Assembly: GCF_004118855.1 (NCBI RefSeq)
Contig: NZ_PDKF01000004.1
Location: 583,604-647,603, forward strand
Length of the DNA: 64,000 nucleotides
From: Arcobacter sp. CECT 8983
GTDB taxonomy: Bacteria; Campylobacterota; Campylobacteria; Campylobacterales; Arcobacteraceae
Reading direction: 5' to 3'
The notes under the pieces were generated by a model that did not search any database, was not told the origin of the DNA, and saw nothing but the letters and a program-made list of their open reading frames with translations. Each line of letters starts with the position of its first letter. The first letter of the stretch is position 1. Of this stretch, positions 9,659 to 19,872 are shown one piece after another. A program made the translations under genes and the position numbers.

Positions 9659-10510
9659 ATGGAAGCACAAAGTTCTACTTTTATTGGATTTGAAGACTCT
9701 TTTGAAGAATCAAAAGCAGTTTTATTTGGAGTTCCTTTTGATGGAACAACTTCTTTTAAACCAGGAACAAGATTTGCACCAAGTGCAATGAGAGAAGACT
9801 CTTGGGGATTAGAGAGTTTTAGTCCGTATCAAAATAAAGATTTAGAAGATTTAAAACTTTTTGATTATGGAAATTTAGAAGTTCCCTTTGGGGATAAAAA
9901 AACTGCTTTAAGAATGATTCAAGAAATGACACAAGAAATCATTGATGCAGGGAAAATCCCAATTATGATTGGTGGAGAACATTTAGTATCACTTGGACCT
10001 GTAAAAGCACTATCAAAAAAGTATGAAGATTTACATATTATTCATTTTGATGCACACACTGATTTAAGAAATGACTATTTAGGTGAAGCTTTAAGTCATG
10101 CAACAGTTTTAAGAAGAATTTATGATCAAGTTGGTGATGGAAGATTAAATCAGTTTTGTATTAGAAGTGGTCTAAAAGAAGAGTTTGAATGGGCAAAAGA
10201 ACACTCTCATTTAGAAAAATTTACATATAACACACTAGAAGAAAGAGTTGAACTTTTAGTTGATAAACCTGTGTATATCACTATTGATTTAGATGTTTTA
10301 GACCCTTCAGTATTTCCAGGAACAGGAACACCAGAACCAGGTGGAATTGATTTTCATGACATGATGAAGATTATTTCTATTTTATCAAGACTTGAAAATG
10401 TAGTAGGGCTTGATGTAGTTGAACTTAGTCCTAAGTTTGATGCAAGTGGTGTTTCAACTGCTGTGGCATGTAAGACTTTAAGAGAGTTAGTCCTTGCAAC
10501 TATAAAATAA
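9659..10510 (+). CDS. speB: Agmatinase-family ureohydrolase
   Basis: Predicted to hydrolyse agmatine to putrescine and urea. The two-manganese site is visible as GGEH, HFDAHTD and the DLDVLDPSVFPGTGTPEPGG block. I use the ATG at 9659 because AAAGGCG lies ten bases before it. An upstream in-frame TTG at 9641 would overlap rodA. The gene follows rodA by one base and is probably co-transcribed. Agmatinase is favoured over arginase by overall similarity, but substrate is inferred. Confidence 0.88.
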   Translation: MEAQSSTFIGFEDSFEESKAVLFGVPFDGTTSFKPGTRFAPSAMREDSWGLESFSPYQNKDLEDLKLFDYGNLEVPFGDKKTALRMIQEMTQEIIDAGKIPIMIGGEHLVSLGPVKALSKKYEDLHIIHFDAHTDLRNDYLGEALSHATVLRRIYDQVGDGRLNQFCIRSGLKEEFEWAKEHSHLEKFTYNTLEERVELLVDKPVYITIDLDVLDPSVFPGTGTPEPGGIDFHDMMKIISILSRLENVVGLDVVELSPKFDASGVSTAVACKTLRELVLATIK

Positions 10511-10511
10511 T

Positions 10512-11198
10512 TTAGAATAAAGAGAGTTGACCAAGGTTACTTTGTTCAACTTTTTTTATACAAGAGCTTTCATCAAATAAAACTTTGTTTACATTTGATG
10601 TTACTTCATAAATCTCAAGCTTTTCGTTTGGATAAATATTAAATAAAGAGTTTACCTCTTTTAAGTTTTCACTGTAAAGCCAAGTTTGAAACTCTTTTTT
10701 CTCTAATACTACAGGCATACGGTGATGAATTTCTCCTAACTTTTCATTGGCATCACAAGTTATTAATGCAACAGTTACTATTTTCATGTTTAACTCAATA
10801 TCAAAATATTCATCCCAAATACCTGCTAGGGCTAAATAGTCATTTTTTATATCTTTTACAAAGTAGGGTGTTTTTTCTTTATCTTCTATTTTCCATTCAT
10901 AAAAACCATTTATAGGGATAATACATCTTCTAAATCTAAATGAATCTCTAAATGTTTGCTTTTCAAAGATAGATTCGCTTCTTGCATTTATATTCATTGC
11001 TTTTTTATCTTTTGCCCAAGAAGGTAAATATCCAAAATGAGAATATAAATAGTTTCCATTATTTAAAAGCGCAGGTATAGGCAGTGTTGGAGGGAGGTTA
11101 TATCTTGGATTCAAAGTTTGAATCATATCGTTTTTTATTAGATGAGAAGCATCTTTTTTAAAAGATTTGTCGTTGAAAATAGCTAAACGACCAGGCAT
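10512..11198 (-). CDS. SRAP (YedK/HMCES) family protein lacking the catalytic Cys2
   Basis: SRAP proteins bind and crosslink to abasic sites in single-stranded DNA through the N-terminal cysteine in MCGR. Here the protein starts MPGRLAIFN, so the Cys2 position is proline. The other active-site landmarks are present: asparagine in NARSES, glutamate in GFYEW and histidine in HHRMPVV. No alternative in-frame start upstream supplies a cysteine. It may bind DNA without the usual thiazolidine crosslink or use another chemistry. The fold assignment is solid; the activity is not. Confidence 0.85.
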   Translation of the reverse strand: MPGRLAIFNDKSFKKDASHLIKNDMIQTLNPRYNLPPTLPIPALLNNGNYLYSHFGYLPSWAKDKKAMNINARSESIFEKQTFRDSFRFRRCIIPINGFYEWKIEDKEKTPYFVKDIKNDYLALAGIWDEYFDIELNMKIVTVALITCDANEKLGEIHHRMPVVLEKKEFQTWLYSENLKEVNSLFNIYPNEKLEIYEVTSNVNKVLFDESSCIKKVEQSNLGQLSLF

Positions 11199-11229
11199 AG
11201 GTAGTATTAAAGTAAAAGAAAAATTTCTT

Positions 11230-12153
11230 TTACTTATTGTCTTTAATTATTTGTCTTATCTCTTCTAATAACTCAACAGAAGCATCAATCTCAGCTTTTC
11301 TAATAGCTACACTTTCTATGTTGCAGCCAACTGGAATACCTCTTTTTTTACCATATATAAATAAATCTTCAAAGATATCTCTTGAAAGTTTTACTGAATC
11401 ATGTAAAATATCACCAGACTCTTTTAAATCCTCTTCTAAATAGTTTGGAATATTGATTCCTAACCACTTCATAAAATCAAGGGTTTTAGCACTACCACAA
11501 GGAGTTAGGGTAAAAATAATTGGCACAGGTTCAATATTGTTTTCTTTTGCGTATTTTGCATAGTCTGTTAAAAATGTTTTTGCAGCATGTAGATCATAAA
11601 CACACTGAGTAATAAAATACTCACAAGAACTATTTTGCTTAGAAAATACTCTTAAATGTTCATCATGTTTTTTCATATGTCTTTCTGGAATTGCAATTCC
11701 ACCAAGACAAAGATTATTATTAACTTCTTTTTTTATATTGTATGCTTCTTTTAAAGTGATATTTGTTTGTTGCTCATGACTTGCTGCTCCAACAAATACA
11801 GAGTGTACTTGAGTTGCTTTTGTACTTTCAAGCCAAGTTGCAAACTGCTTTGCAGTATAATTACCAACTGCTCTATAAACAATTCTTGGAGTTTTAAGTT
11901 CTTGTAAATAGTTTTTAGAGTATTCACAAGGATTAATTGTTTTGATAAAAGGAAAAGGTCTTTTTTCATCAGTTCTATCTGACTCATCTTGAATATCATA
12001 TAAAACTAAACCATCTACATTTAGTTTTGAAATTCTTTCAACATGCTTTTTAGCAATCTCTTTTATCTCTTCTTGGGTATGTTTTACTTTTGGAGGTGTA
12101 ATTCCGTATAATAATATTCCATTTTCTTTATTTCTAATCTTATCTGTAAGCAT
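11230..12153 (-). CDS. MetF-like methylenetetrahydrofolate reductase family protein
   Basis: 307-residue TIM-barrel protein resembling the methylenetetrahydrofolate reductase superfamily, which transfers electrons through FAD to a folate C1 unit. The N-terminal ITPPK and the following DGLVLYDIQDE segment match MetF-like proteins, but the classical SFEFFPP motif is not clean. It could be a paralog with another folate or C1 role. It lies 30 bases upstream of the SRAP gene, on the same strand. Confidence 0.6.
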   Translation of the reverse strand: MLTDKIRNKENGILLYGITPPKVKHTQEEIKEIAKKHVERISKLNVDGLVLYDIQDESDRTDEKRPFPFIKTINPCEYSKNYLQELKTPRIVYRAVGNYTAKQFATWLESTKATQVHSVFVGAASHEQQTNITLKEAYNIKKEVNNNLCLGGIAIPERHMKKHDEHLRVFSKQNSSCEYFITQCVYDLHAAKTFLTDYAKYAKENNIEPVPIIFTLTPCGSAKTLDFMKWLGINIPNYLEEDLKESGDILHDSVKLSRDIFEDLFIYGKKRGIPVGCNIESVAIRKAEIDASVELLEEIRQIIKDNK

Positions 12154-12203
12154 TGAAAACCTTAATTTTTATAATAATAATTGTAAATTTTTCGTATTAT
12201 ACA

Positions 12204-12995
12204 TTAATACAACTTGTAATAAACGTATATCTTTATTTTTGTAGGTGTTTTTGGTCTTGGATAATCTTTATATGCATACTCAATTGTTTCTTTGGTATTT
12301 TCATCTAAACTTGAATACCCTGAAGAGTTAGTAATTCTTAGATTAGATATATCCCCATTTGGGTGAAGAGTAAATTCAACTATATTCATCCCTTGTTGCC
12401 TTGTTCTGACTGCAATATGTGGGTATCTTAAATACTTTTGTGTAATTCTTCCTATATCTTTTAGATTTTTTTGTAAAAATACTTTTTGCACCTTTGTAAA
12501 AGAGTTATACTCTTCTCCATAAAGATTGATATAGCTTTTTGTAATATCATCAAGTAATTCTTTATCTAATGGAACAGGTTCTGCTAATAGAAAGTTTTCT
12601 AGTGATCTTTTCTCAATATCTTTTTCCCTTTGTGTTTTTTTAGGAATATCTTTTGTAAATGTAGGTTTTGCTTCAACTTTTGGAGTTGGTCTTTTCTGAA
12701 TCTTTTTAGGTTTTTTTATTACATCTCTTTTAGGAATATTTTGTTTAGGTATTTTTACTTCTTTGTACTTTTTAGGTCTATCTTGTTTTTTAGGTTTTAC
12801 TTTTTCTTGTTTTGGTTCAGTCTTCTTTTGAGGCTTCACTTTTGGTTGTAACTTTACAAAGTGTACAGAAGATTTATCAATTTTTTTTGAGCTCGATGGT
12901 TTGTCATACATCTGCTCTTTAGGTGATTCAATTTTAGTTAAAAATAAAAAGTGAAAAGTTATTGATAAAATAAACGCTAGTATAATAAGTTTCAT
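12204..12995 (-). CDS. tonB: TonB-family energy transducer
   Basis: Couples the inner-membrane proton gradient to outer-membrane receptors. One N-terminal membrane helix (residues 2-18) is followed by a long Lys/Pro-rich periplasmic spacer (about 50-125) and a C-terminal TonB domain (about 185-263) with GMNIVEFTLHPNGDISN and the final YVYYKLY strand. No exbB or exbD gene is nearby. A promoter is expected in the short gap before the divergent hemL. Confidence 0.85.
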   Translation of the reverse strand: MKLIILAFILSITFHFLFLTKIESPKEQMYDKPSSSKKIDKSSVHFVKLQPKVKPQKKTEPKQEKVKPKKQDRPKKYKEVKIPKQNIPKRDVIKKPKKIQKRPTPKVEAKPTFTKDIPKKTQREKDIEKRSLENFLLAEPVPLDKELLDDITKSYINLYGEEYNSFTKVQKVFLQKNLKDIGRITQKYLRYPHIAVRTRQQGMNIVEFTLHPNGDISNLRITNSSGYSSLDENTKETIEYAYKDYPRPKTPTKIKIYVYYKLY

Positions 12996-13056
12996 AACGC
13001 AATTATAGTAGAATGTTGCTTTTAATTATAAAAAATAATGATAAATAGGATACATA

Positions 13057-14340
13057 ATGTTTGAAAAATCAATTGAAGCTTATGAACAAGCTTGCCAAGT
13101 AATTCCAGGTGGTGTTGATTCACCAGTTAGAGCTTTTAAAAGTGTAGGAGGAACACCACCTTTTATTGAAAGAGGTGAGGGTGCTTATTTAGTAGATGTA
13201 GATGGTAATAAATACTTAGATTTTATTCAAAGTTGGGGACCACTAATATTCGGACATTGTGATGAAGATATTGAAGAATCAGTAATACAAACAGTTAAAA
13301 AAGGTCTTTCTTTTGGTGCGCCAACAGTTTTAGAAACTGAATTAGCAAGTGAAATTGTTGAAATGTACGATCATATTGATAAAGTAAGATTTGTAAACTC
13401 TGGAACAGAAGCTACTATGTCTGCTATTAGACTTGCTAGAGGTGTTACTGGTAAAAATGCAATTGTTAAGTTTGAAGGATGCTATCATGGGCATTCTGAT
13501 TCTTTACTTGTTCAAGCAGGTTCTGGTTTAGCTTCTTTAGGAACTCCAAGTTCTCCAGGTGTACCAGCTGATTTTACTAAACATACTTTAGTTTGCGAAT
13601 ATAATAATATTGAAGATTTAAGAAAATGTTTTGAGGAATCAAATGATATCTCTTGTATTATAATGGAGCCAATTGCTGGAAATATGGGATTAGTTCCTGC
13701 TTCAGCAGAGTTTTTAAAAGAGTGTAGAGAATTATGTGATAAAAATGGGGCATTACTTATTTTAGATGAAGTAATGACAGGGTTTAGAACTTCTTTAACA
13801 GGTGCACATGGTCTAATTGATGTTAAAGGTGACATTATTACTTTTGGTAAAGTAATTGGTGCAGGTATGCCAGTTGGTGCTTTTGCTGCAAATAAAGAAA
13901 TTATGGGACATTTAAGTCCAGATGGTGCAGTTTATCAAGCAGGAACTTTAAGTGGTAACCCAGTTGCAATGGCAGCAGGACTTACAAGTTTAAGAAAATT
14001 AAAATCAATTCCAAATCTACATACTGAATTAAATAGAAAAGCAGTTAAATTAGTAACTGGTTTTAAAGAAGTAGCTACAAAAAACAATATTCCTCTTCAA
14101 GTTGACACAAGAGGAAGTATGTTTGGATTCTTTTTTGCAGAAAAAATGCCTACAAACTTTAAAGAAGTAAGTGCACTTTGTGATTTTGAAAGATTCGGTA
14201 AGTTTCACCATGAGATGATCAAAAAAGGTTTCTATTTTGCTTGCTCTCAATATGAAGCTGGATTTATTTCAACAGTTATGTCTGACTCTATGATTGATGA
14301 GTGTATTGCAGCAGCTGATGAAGTTATGCAGAACCTATAA
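13057..14340 (+). CDS. hemL: Glutamate-1-semialdehyde 2,1-aminomutase
   Basis: PLP enzyme making 5-aminolevulinate for heme synthesis. The family start ([10 protein letters not shown]), the substrate loop [14 protein letters not shown], the [10 protein letters not shown] segment and the PLP lysine in [13 protein letters not shown] (near residue 267) are all present. Length 427 aa is standard. It heads a run with ppnP and the AtpZ-like gene. Confidence 0.96.
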   Translation: MFEKSIEAYEQACQVIPGGVDSPVRAFKSVGGTPPFIERGEGAYLVDVDGNKYLDFIQSWGPLIFGHCDEDIEESVIQTVKKGLSFGAPTVLETELASEIVEMYDHIDKVRFVNSGTEATMSAIRLARGVTGKNAIVKFEGCYHGHSDSLLVQAGSGLASLGTPSSPGVPADFTKHTLVCEYNNIEDLRKCFEESNDISCIIMEPIAGNMGLVPASAEFLKECRELCDKNGALLILDEVMTGFRTSLTGAHGLIDVKGDIITFGKVIGAGMPVGAFAANKEIMGHLSPDGAVYQAGTLSGNPVAMAAGLTSLRKLKSIPNLHTELNRKAVKLVTGFKEVATKNNIPLQVDTRGSMFGFFFAEKMPTNFKEVSALCDFERFGKFHHEMIKKGFYFACSQYEAGFISTVMSDSMIDECIAAADEVMQNL

Positions 14341-14357
14341 AAAAGGAAAATATAAAT

Positions 14358-14672
14358 ATGTCAACTTTTAAAAATGTTGAATTAACAAAAAAAGCAAATA
14401 TCTACTTTGACGGAAATGTTACAAGTAGATCTTTTGTTGATGAAAATGGTGAAGAAAAATCTTTAGGAATTATGATGCCTGGAGAATATACATTTGGTAC
14501 TAATCAAGCAGAACTAATGGAAATTACTGAAGGTGAAGTAGAAGTAAAATTAAAGGACTCTGATACTTGGAATACTTATACAGCGAATACTTCTTTTGAT
14601 GTACCAGCAAATTCAAGTTTTGATATCAAAGTTAAAACAATAACTGATTATTGTTGTTCTTATATAAAATAG
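14358..14672 (+). CDS. ppnP: Pyrimidine/purine nucleoside phosphorylase PpnP (DUF1255)
   Basis: Small single-domain cupin that phosphorolyses nucleosides to base and ribose-1-phosphate. The sequence runs from VELTKKANIYFDGNVTSR to GEVEVKL and DVPANSSFDIKV, typical of the family, and has the usual 104 aa. It has an AAAGGAAA ribosome binding site and follows hemL by 17 bases. Confidence 0.9.
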   Translation: MSTFKNVELTKKANIYFDGNVTSRSFVDENGEEKSLGIMMPGEYTFGTNQAELMEITEGEVEVKLKDSDTWNTYTANTSFDVPANSSFDIKVKTITDYCCSYIK

Positions 14673-14681
14673 GGAATATAA

Positions 14682-14993
14682 ATGGAAAATAAAAAAACAG
14701 AAGAAACACCTAAACACCAAGATAAACTAAGAGCTTTAGATAACTTATCTTTAGGTATTTCAATTGTAGCAGCTGTTGCAATTGGTTTTGGTATAGGATA
14801 TGGCTTAAAAGCTTGGACTGGTTATGCTTGGACTTTATGGTTAGGTCTTTTCTGGGGTATTGCTGCTGCTGGATTAAATATCTATAAAGCCTATAGAAGA
14901 GCTCAAAAAGAGTTTGAAGGGCTTGAAAATGACCCAAGATATGCTCATAGAGCAAAGTATGGCGACAAATCTGACTTTGATGACGACGAATAA
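14682..14993 (+). CDS. atpZ: AtpZ/AtpI-family membrane protein
   Basis: Small protein with two hydrophobic helices (about 28-47 and 52-70), with GFGIGYGLKAW and WGIAAAGLNIYKAYR, resembling the AtpZ/AtpI accessory proteins of the F0F1 ATP synthase. The other ATP synthase genes are not in this window, so the role is by family only. It follows ppnP by nine bases and overlaps the next gene. Confidence 0.72.
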   Translation: MENKKTEETPKHQDKLRALDNLSLGISIVAAVAIGFGIGYGLKAWTGYAWTLWLGLFWGIAAAGLNIYKAYRRAQKEFEGLENDPRYAHRAKYGDKSDFDDDE

Positions 14994-15543
14994 ATATATA
15001 TTTGATTTTGCAAAAGTATTTTTAATACTTGATGCAAGTTTAGTACTATACTCTTTCATTTTTCAAAATGCAATTTGGGCTTTAAATACTCAAGTTGCAT
15101 TTTTAGGTTCTTTATTTGTCACACTTGCTTCTTTTTTAGCATATAGAAGAAATGTTAATAATAGATTATCAACACTTGAAAAAAAAAGTGAGCATAAATC
15201 TTTAGAAGATAGAGATAAAATAGATGAAATAGATGATCCTTATGATTTATATTCTGAATATGAAGAGATTCCCGAAGAGGAATTAACAACTGAAAAAATC
15301 AAAGAGATAATCAAAGATGAAAAATCAAAAGTTAAAAGACACTCTATAAAAAACACTTTTACTTCAGCAAGTAGTTTTGTATCTATTTATAGAATACTTG
15401 GATATGGTTCTTTAGTTTTTGGTTTTTTTGCATTAAATAATAATGGTATTTTTCTAGCAGTTCCATTTTTAATTGGTTTAAGTGTTGTTCCTTTTGGAAC
15501 ATTACTTTCAAAACTTGTTTTTAAAAAGAAGTTAGAAGAGTAA
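14980..15543 (+). CDS. Hypothetical membrane protein
   Basis: About 187 residues with four hydrophobic segments in two pairs (about 10-25, 33-50, 135-150 and 155-170) separated by a charged, acidic middle region. Family not recognised. The start is uncertain: ATGs at 14959 and 14980 are both in frame, neither with a clear ribosome binding site, and both overlap the AtpZ-like gene. I chose the second because it gives the shorter overlap. Likely coupled to the hemL run. Confidence 0.65.
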   Translation: MTTNKYIFDFAKVFLILDASLVLYSFIFQNAIWALNTQVAFLGSLFVTLASFLAYRRNVNNRLSTLEKKSEHKSLEDRDKIDEIDDPYDLYSEYEEIPEEELTTEKIKEIIKDEKSKVKRHSIKNTFTSASSFVSIYRILGYGSLVFGFFALNNNGIFLAVPFLIGLSVVPFGTLLSKLVFKKKLEE

Positions 15544-15556
15544 AAGTTTCTAGACC

Positions 15557-16243
15557 TTACTTTGTTATTAAAGGAAGGTCAATAGAAACTTTGTCTTGTA
15601 GTTTTGTTACTATAAATGAAGCATTTTCATCTTCATAATTAAATGAATCTAAGTCTATACTATTACTAGAACTTAGTTCCACACTTATAATCGAGTATTT
15701 CTTTCCATCAATTTTAATATATTCACCAATTTTTAAAATTACAGATGTAGTTACTATTTCACTTTTATCAAATGCATCATATATAAGATTAAGGGTTTTT
15801 ATAAACTCTTTTGCATTGATTTTAAATTCAGGAATAGAAGGGTCATAATTTTTTATAAACTTACTAGCTGATTTTATTTTTTTACTTGAAATAGCTAAAT
15901 CTACAAGTGTAAAGATATTTGTAATGTTAGTATTTTTAGTAGTTAATTGTGAATCTTTTTTTACCATAGCACTTTTATAAAGTTTCATATGGATTTCATC
16001 TTCATTATCATACTTAACAGTAATAGCATAAAAAGTGTAGTTTTCTATACTTAAATCAATATATGTAGTTTCTACACCAAAAGTTTTAGGTGCATATTTT
16101 AAAGTTAAATCAAAAAGCTCTTTTTGTTTAATTCTATTAAACAAAAATTGAGCTTCATGATTAGAAAACAGAAGTTTTCCACTTGAGGAAAAGGAAATAA
16201 CTGGATTTAAATCTAGTTCAACCCATTCTTCAAAAAAATTCAT
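15557..16243 (-). CDS. Hypothetical protein with a PAS-like N-terminus
   Basis: 228 residues. The first 90 or so look PAS-like (NPVISFSSSGKLLFSNHEAQ), a pattern also seen at the front of sensor proteins. The rest is helical, with no histidine kinase ATPase, GGDEF or DNA-binding domain. It lies four bases downstream of rpoD on the same strand and is probably co-transcribed. It could be a partner or modulator of transcription, but this is only inferred from position. Confidence 0.6.
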   Translation of the reverse strand: MNFFEEWVELDLNPVISFSSSGKLLFSNHEAQFLFNRIKQKELFDLTLKYAPKTFGVETTYIDLSIENYTFYAITVKYDNEDEIHMKLYKSAMVKKDSQLTTKNTNITNIFTLVDLAISSKKIKSASKFIKNYDPSIPEFKINAKEFIKTLNLIYDAFDKSEIVTTSVILKIGEYIKIDGKKYSIISVELSSSNSIDLDSFNYEDENASFIVTKLQDKVSIDLPLITK

Positions 16244-16247
16244 TATA

Positions 16248-18107
16248 TTAGCTTTCTACGTAGTTTTTAAGGTTTTTACCAACTTTTGGATGCTTAAGCT
16301 TTTTAATAGCACTTGATTCAATCTGTCTAACTCTTTCTCTTGTTACAGAAAGCTCTTTTCCAATCTCTTCTAGTGTTCTATCACTTGCATCTTCCATAAG
16401 TCCAAATCTCATTCTAACAACTGCTTGTTCTCTTTCATTCAGTTGAGCTAATATTTGATCAATTTGACCTTGTAAGTCATCTTTCATAATATTATCAATT
16501 GGAGTTGGAGCTTTTTCATCAGGCACGAAGTCCCCAAATTTACCATCATCATCAGATCCAATAGGAGCTTCAAGTGATACAGGTTCTTTAGTGATTTTAA
16601 TTACTTGTTTAACTTTATCAACAGGTAATCCTACTTCTTTTGAGATTTCTTCTACATCCGGCTCTTTACCATTTTCTTGAATACCTTTTCTAATGATTTT
16701 ATTAATTCTATTAATAGTTTCAATCATATGAATTGGAATTCTAATAGTTCTAGCTTGGTCTGCAATTGCTCTTGAAATTGCTTGTCTAATCCACCAAGTT
16801 GCATAAGTAGAGAATTTATAACCTTTTTTATACTCAAACTTATCAACGGCTTTCATAAGACCAATATTTCCTTCTTGGATTAAGTCTAAGAAAGGTAAAC
16901 CTCTATTTGTATATCTTTTTGCAATAGATACAACAAGTCTAAGGTTTGATTTTGCCATTCTAGTTTTAGCTTGGTCAGTAATCTTTTTACCTCTTTTGAT
17001 TTGTTCTAATACATCCACAAGTTCTTCTGGCTCTAAATCAAATCCACCTTTAGATGCTTCTGCTGTTTGGAACAGTTTTTTGATTTCCATATACGTAGAA
17101 ACCATAGTTGCTTCAGGAACCATAGAAGTAATTTGAACTTTAGATAAGTTGATAATATTATCTAAAATCTTTTGGTGATTTTTTAATAAAATATCATTAA
17201 ATAAAGGTAATTTATATTCTAATTTTTTTAGTTCAGTTTCAAAACCAGTATCTGATTTAAGTGCTGTTTCCATTGCTTTAACAATTTCAGAAATAAGTTT
17301 AGAAGTAGGTCCTAAATCAGTAAGAGCATCTTTTACAACTCTCTTTTTAAATGCTGCAGCAAGATTAAATTGCATTTGATCTTGTTCATCATCAGATTTT
17401 GCTTCTTCTTTAGTTTGGAATTTAAGCCAATCTTTTTTTGCTTTTTCTAAAATTTTAAAGGCTGCAATAATAGTTTCAGCTCTTTTATCAAGTTTTTTAT
17501 TTTTCTTTGATGATTTCTCATCTTCACTTATTTCTTCTTCTACATCATCAGAATCTTCATTTTCAGAAGAGTCATCAGAATCTTCATCATCAAAGTTTCT
17601 AAATAGCTCTTTTACTTTTCTTTCTCTATTTACTAAAGGCTCTTTATACTCTAAAATAAAATCAATTAAGTATGGTACATAACAGATTGCATCAAGAATG
17701 ATATCTTCACCCATTTCAATTTTTTTAGAAATTTCAATCTCTTCTTCTTTTGTAAGAAGTGGAATTTGACCCATTTCTCTTAAATACATTCTAACCGGTG
17801 AATCTGATCTTGACCACTCTAAAAGCTCTTTGTTTTTAAGTAAGTCGAAAACATCTTCATCGTTTTCTCTCATTTTATTTCTTAGGTCTTCTTTCTTTTT
17901 TGCCTCTTCAGCGTTCATTCTTTTTGCTTGTTCTTGTGAACTAATAAGTGTTACGTTATATAGTTGTATAAAAGCTAAAAGTTTTTTTACGTTTGCAGCT
18001 GAAGGAGCTTTTGGAAAGATTTTAATAAGTTTTTCGTATGTAAGAACAGAATCTTTGTATTCTTTTACTGTCTGTTCAATCTCTTTATTTAAATCTTTTG
18101 CGCTCAT
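16248..18107 (-). CDS. rpoD: RNA polymerase primary sigma factor RpoD
   Basis: Housekeeping sigma-70. Region 1.2 is near residue 100 ([16 protein letters not shown]), followed by an acidic non-conserved insertion (about 170-210). Region 2 contains [15 protein letters not shown] for -10 recognition, and region 4 contains the helix-turn-helix [19 protein letters not shown]. Length 619 aa is typical. The promoter lies in the 180-base gap before leuD. Confidence 0.97.
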   Translation of the reverse strand: MSAKDLNKEIEQTVKEYKDSVLTYEKLIKIFPKAPSAANVKKLLAFIQLYNVTLISSQEQAKRMNAEEAKKKEDLRNKMRENDEDVFDLLKNKELLEWSRSDSPVRMYLREMGQIPLLTKEEEIEISKKIEMGEDIILDAICYVPYLIDFILEYKEPLVNRERKVKELFRNFDDEDSDDSSENEDSDDVEEEISEDEKSSKKNKKLDKRAETIIAAFKILEKAKKDWLKFQTKEEAKSDDEQDQMQFNLAAAFKKRVVKDALTDLGPTSKLISEIVKAMETALKSDTGFETELKKLEYKLPLFNDILLKNHQKILDNIINLSKVQITSMVPEATMVSTYMEIKKLFQTAEASKGGFDLEPEELVDVLEQIKRGKKITDQAKTRMAKSNLRLVVSIAKRYTNRGLPFLDLIQEGNIGLMKAVDKFEYKKGYKFSTYATWWIRQAISRAIADQARTIRIPIHMIETINRINKIIRKGIQENGKEPDVEEISKEVGLPVDKVKQVIKITKEPVSLEAPIGSDDDGKFGDFVPDEKAPTPIDNIMKDDLQGQIDQILAQLNEREQAVVRMRFGLMEDASDRTLEEIGKELSVTRERVRQIESSAIKKLKHPKVGKNLKNYVES

Positions 18108-18289
18108 AAATGGAAATTCCTCATTTGTTTTTAAAGATAAGGCATATATTATACCGAAAATATTTGAAATTACCTTTAATTTTATTTATTTAATCTATTA
18201 TTTTTTAATTTTTGGATAAAATGATTGACTTTATAAAAATATCCAAGAAGTTTTGAAATAAAAATTTAAGGTAAATAAGGAAGTTTAAG

Positions 18290-18790
18290 ATGAGTAAAAT
18301 AACGGGAAAAGTTTGGAATTTTGGGGCAAATATTGATACAGATGTTATCATTGCTGCTAGATATTTAAATAGCTCTGATCCAGAACATTTAGCTAAATAT
18401 GTAATGGAAGATGCAGATCCTGATTTTCCAAAAAAATTACAAAAAGGCGATATCATTGTTGCTGGAGAAAACTTTGGTTGTGGTTCTTCAAGAGAACATG
18501 CACCAATCGCTTTAAAAGCAGCTGGAGTTGCAGCAGTTGTTGCTCCATCATTTGCAAGAATTTTTTACAGAAATGCATTTAATATGGGATTACCAATTTT
18601 TGAACTACCTGAATCATTAGAGATTAAAGAGGGTGAAGAGATTTCAATTGACCTAGATGCAGGTGAAATTACAAATAACACTACAAATAAAACATATAAA
18701 TTTATACCAATTCCAGAGTTTATGCAAAAGCTAATCTCTACTGGTGGTTTAATCAATTTCGCAAAAGCTGAAATGGGAGTTGAAAAATAA
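18290..18790 (+). CDS. leuD: 3-isopropylmalate dehydratase small subunit
   Basis: Small subunit of the isomerase converting 2- to 3-isopropylmalate in leucine synthesis. [15 protein letters not shown] and the CGSSREHAP motif identify the aconitase swivel domain. The partner LeuC is not in the window. The stop and the leuB start overlap by one base (TAATG). Confidence 0.95.
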   Translation: MSKITGKVWNFGANIDTDVIIAARYLNSSDPEHLAKYVMEDADPDFPKKLQKGDIIVAGENFGCGSSREHAPIALKAAGVAAVVAPSFARIFYRNAFNMGLPIFELPESLEIKEGEEISIDLDAGEITNNTTNKTYKFIPIPEFMQKLISTGGLINFAKAEMGVEK

Positions 18791-19854
18791 TGAAAAAGTA
18801 TAATATTTCAATTATTAAAGGTGATGGTATTGGTCCAGAGATTGTAGATGAAGCTATTAAAGTTTTAGATGCAGTTTCATATTCTTGTGGTTTCTCTTTA
18901 GAATATAAAGAGTATTTAATGGGTGGTATTGCTATTGATGTTACAGGTGATCCATTACCAGAAGAGACTGTTACAGGAGTACTAAACTCAGATGCTTGTT
19001 TATTTGGAGCAATTGGTGGAGAAAAATGGGACAACTTACCAAGAGATAAAAGACCAGAAACTGGACTTTTAAAGTTTAGAGAAGCTATGGAAGTTTATGC
19101 AAACTTAAGACCAGCAATTATCTATGATGAGTTAGTAAATGCTTCAACACTTAAACCTGAGGTTATTGAAGGTGTTGATATTATGATTGTAAGAGAACTT
19201 ATTGGTGGAATTTATTTTGGTCAACCAAGAGAAAATGATGGTTTTAAAGCATTTAATACTATGGTTTATACTAAACCAGAAATTGAAAGAATTGGTAAAA
19301 CTGCCTTTGAGCTTGCAATGAAAAGGGATAAAAGAGTTTGTTCTGTTGATAAAGCAAATGTTCTTGAAGTTTCTCAATTATGGAGAGATACTATGGAAGA
19401 AATAGCAAAAGATTATCCAGAAGTGGAACTTAGTCATATGTATGTTGACAATGCTGCAATGCAACTTGTAAGAAATCCAAAACAGTTTGATGTAATTGTA
19501 ACTGGAAATATTTTTGGAGATATTTTATCTGATACAGCTTCTATGGTTGTTGGTTCTATTGGATTATTACCATCAGCTTCAACTGGAGATAAAACAGCAA
19601 TTTATGAGCCGATTCATGGTTCTGCTCCTGATATTGCAGGACAAGGAATTGCAAACCCAATCGCAACAATTGAATCTGCTGGAATGATGTTAAGATACTC
19701 TTTAGGAGAAATCGAAGCAGCAGACAAAATTGATGCAGCAATTAAAAAAGCATTAAAAGATGGATATAGAACAGGTGATTTAGCTGCATATGATGCAAAA
19801 GAAGTTGTTTCTACTGCTGAAATGGGTGATGTTATTGCAAACAACATAAAATAA
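18790..19854 (+). CDS. leuB: 3-isopropylmalate dehydrogenase
   Basis: NAD-dependent oxidative decarboxylation step of leucine synthesis. The N-terminal [12 protein letters not shown], the substrate-binding [11 protein letters not shown] and the C-terminal [22 protein letters not shown] and [14 protein letters not shown] segments are all present. Length 354 aa is standard. Translationally coupled to leuD. Confidence 0.96.
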   Translation: MKKYNISIIKGDGIGPEIVDEAIKVLDAVSYSCGFSLEYKEYLMGGIAIDVTGDPLPEETVTGVLNSDACLFGAIGGEKWDNLPRDKRPETGLLKFREAMEVYANLRPAIIYDELVNASTLKPEVIEGVDIMIVRELIGGIYFGQPRENDGFKAFNTMVYTKPEIERIGKTAFELAMKRDKRVCSVDKANVLEVSQLWRDTMEEIAKDYPEVELSHMYVDNAAMQLVRNPKQFDVIVTGNIFGDILSDTASMVVGSIGLLPSASTGDKTAIYEPIHGSAPDIAGQGIANPIATIESAGMMLRYSLGEIEAADKIDAAIKKALKDGYRTGDLAAYDAKEVVSTAEMGDVIANNIK

Positions 19855-19872
19855 CTTTAGGAGTTTATGGTT

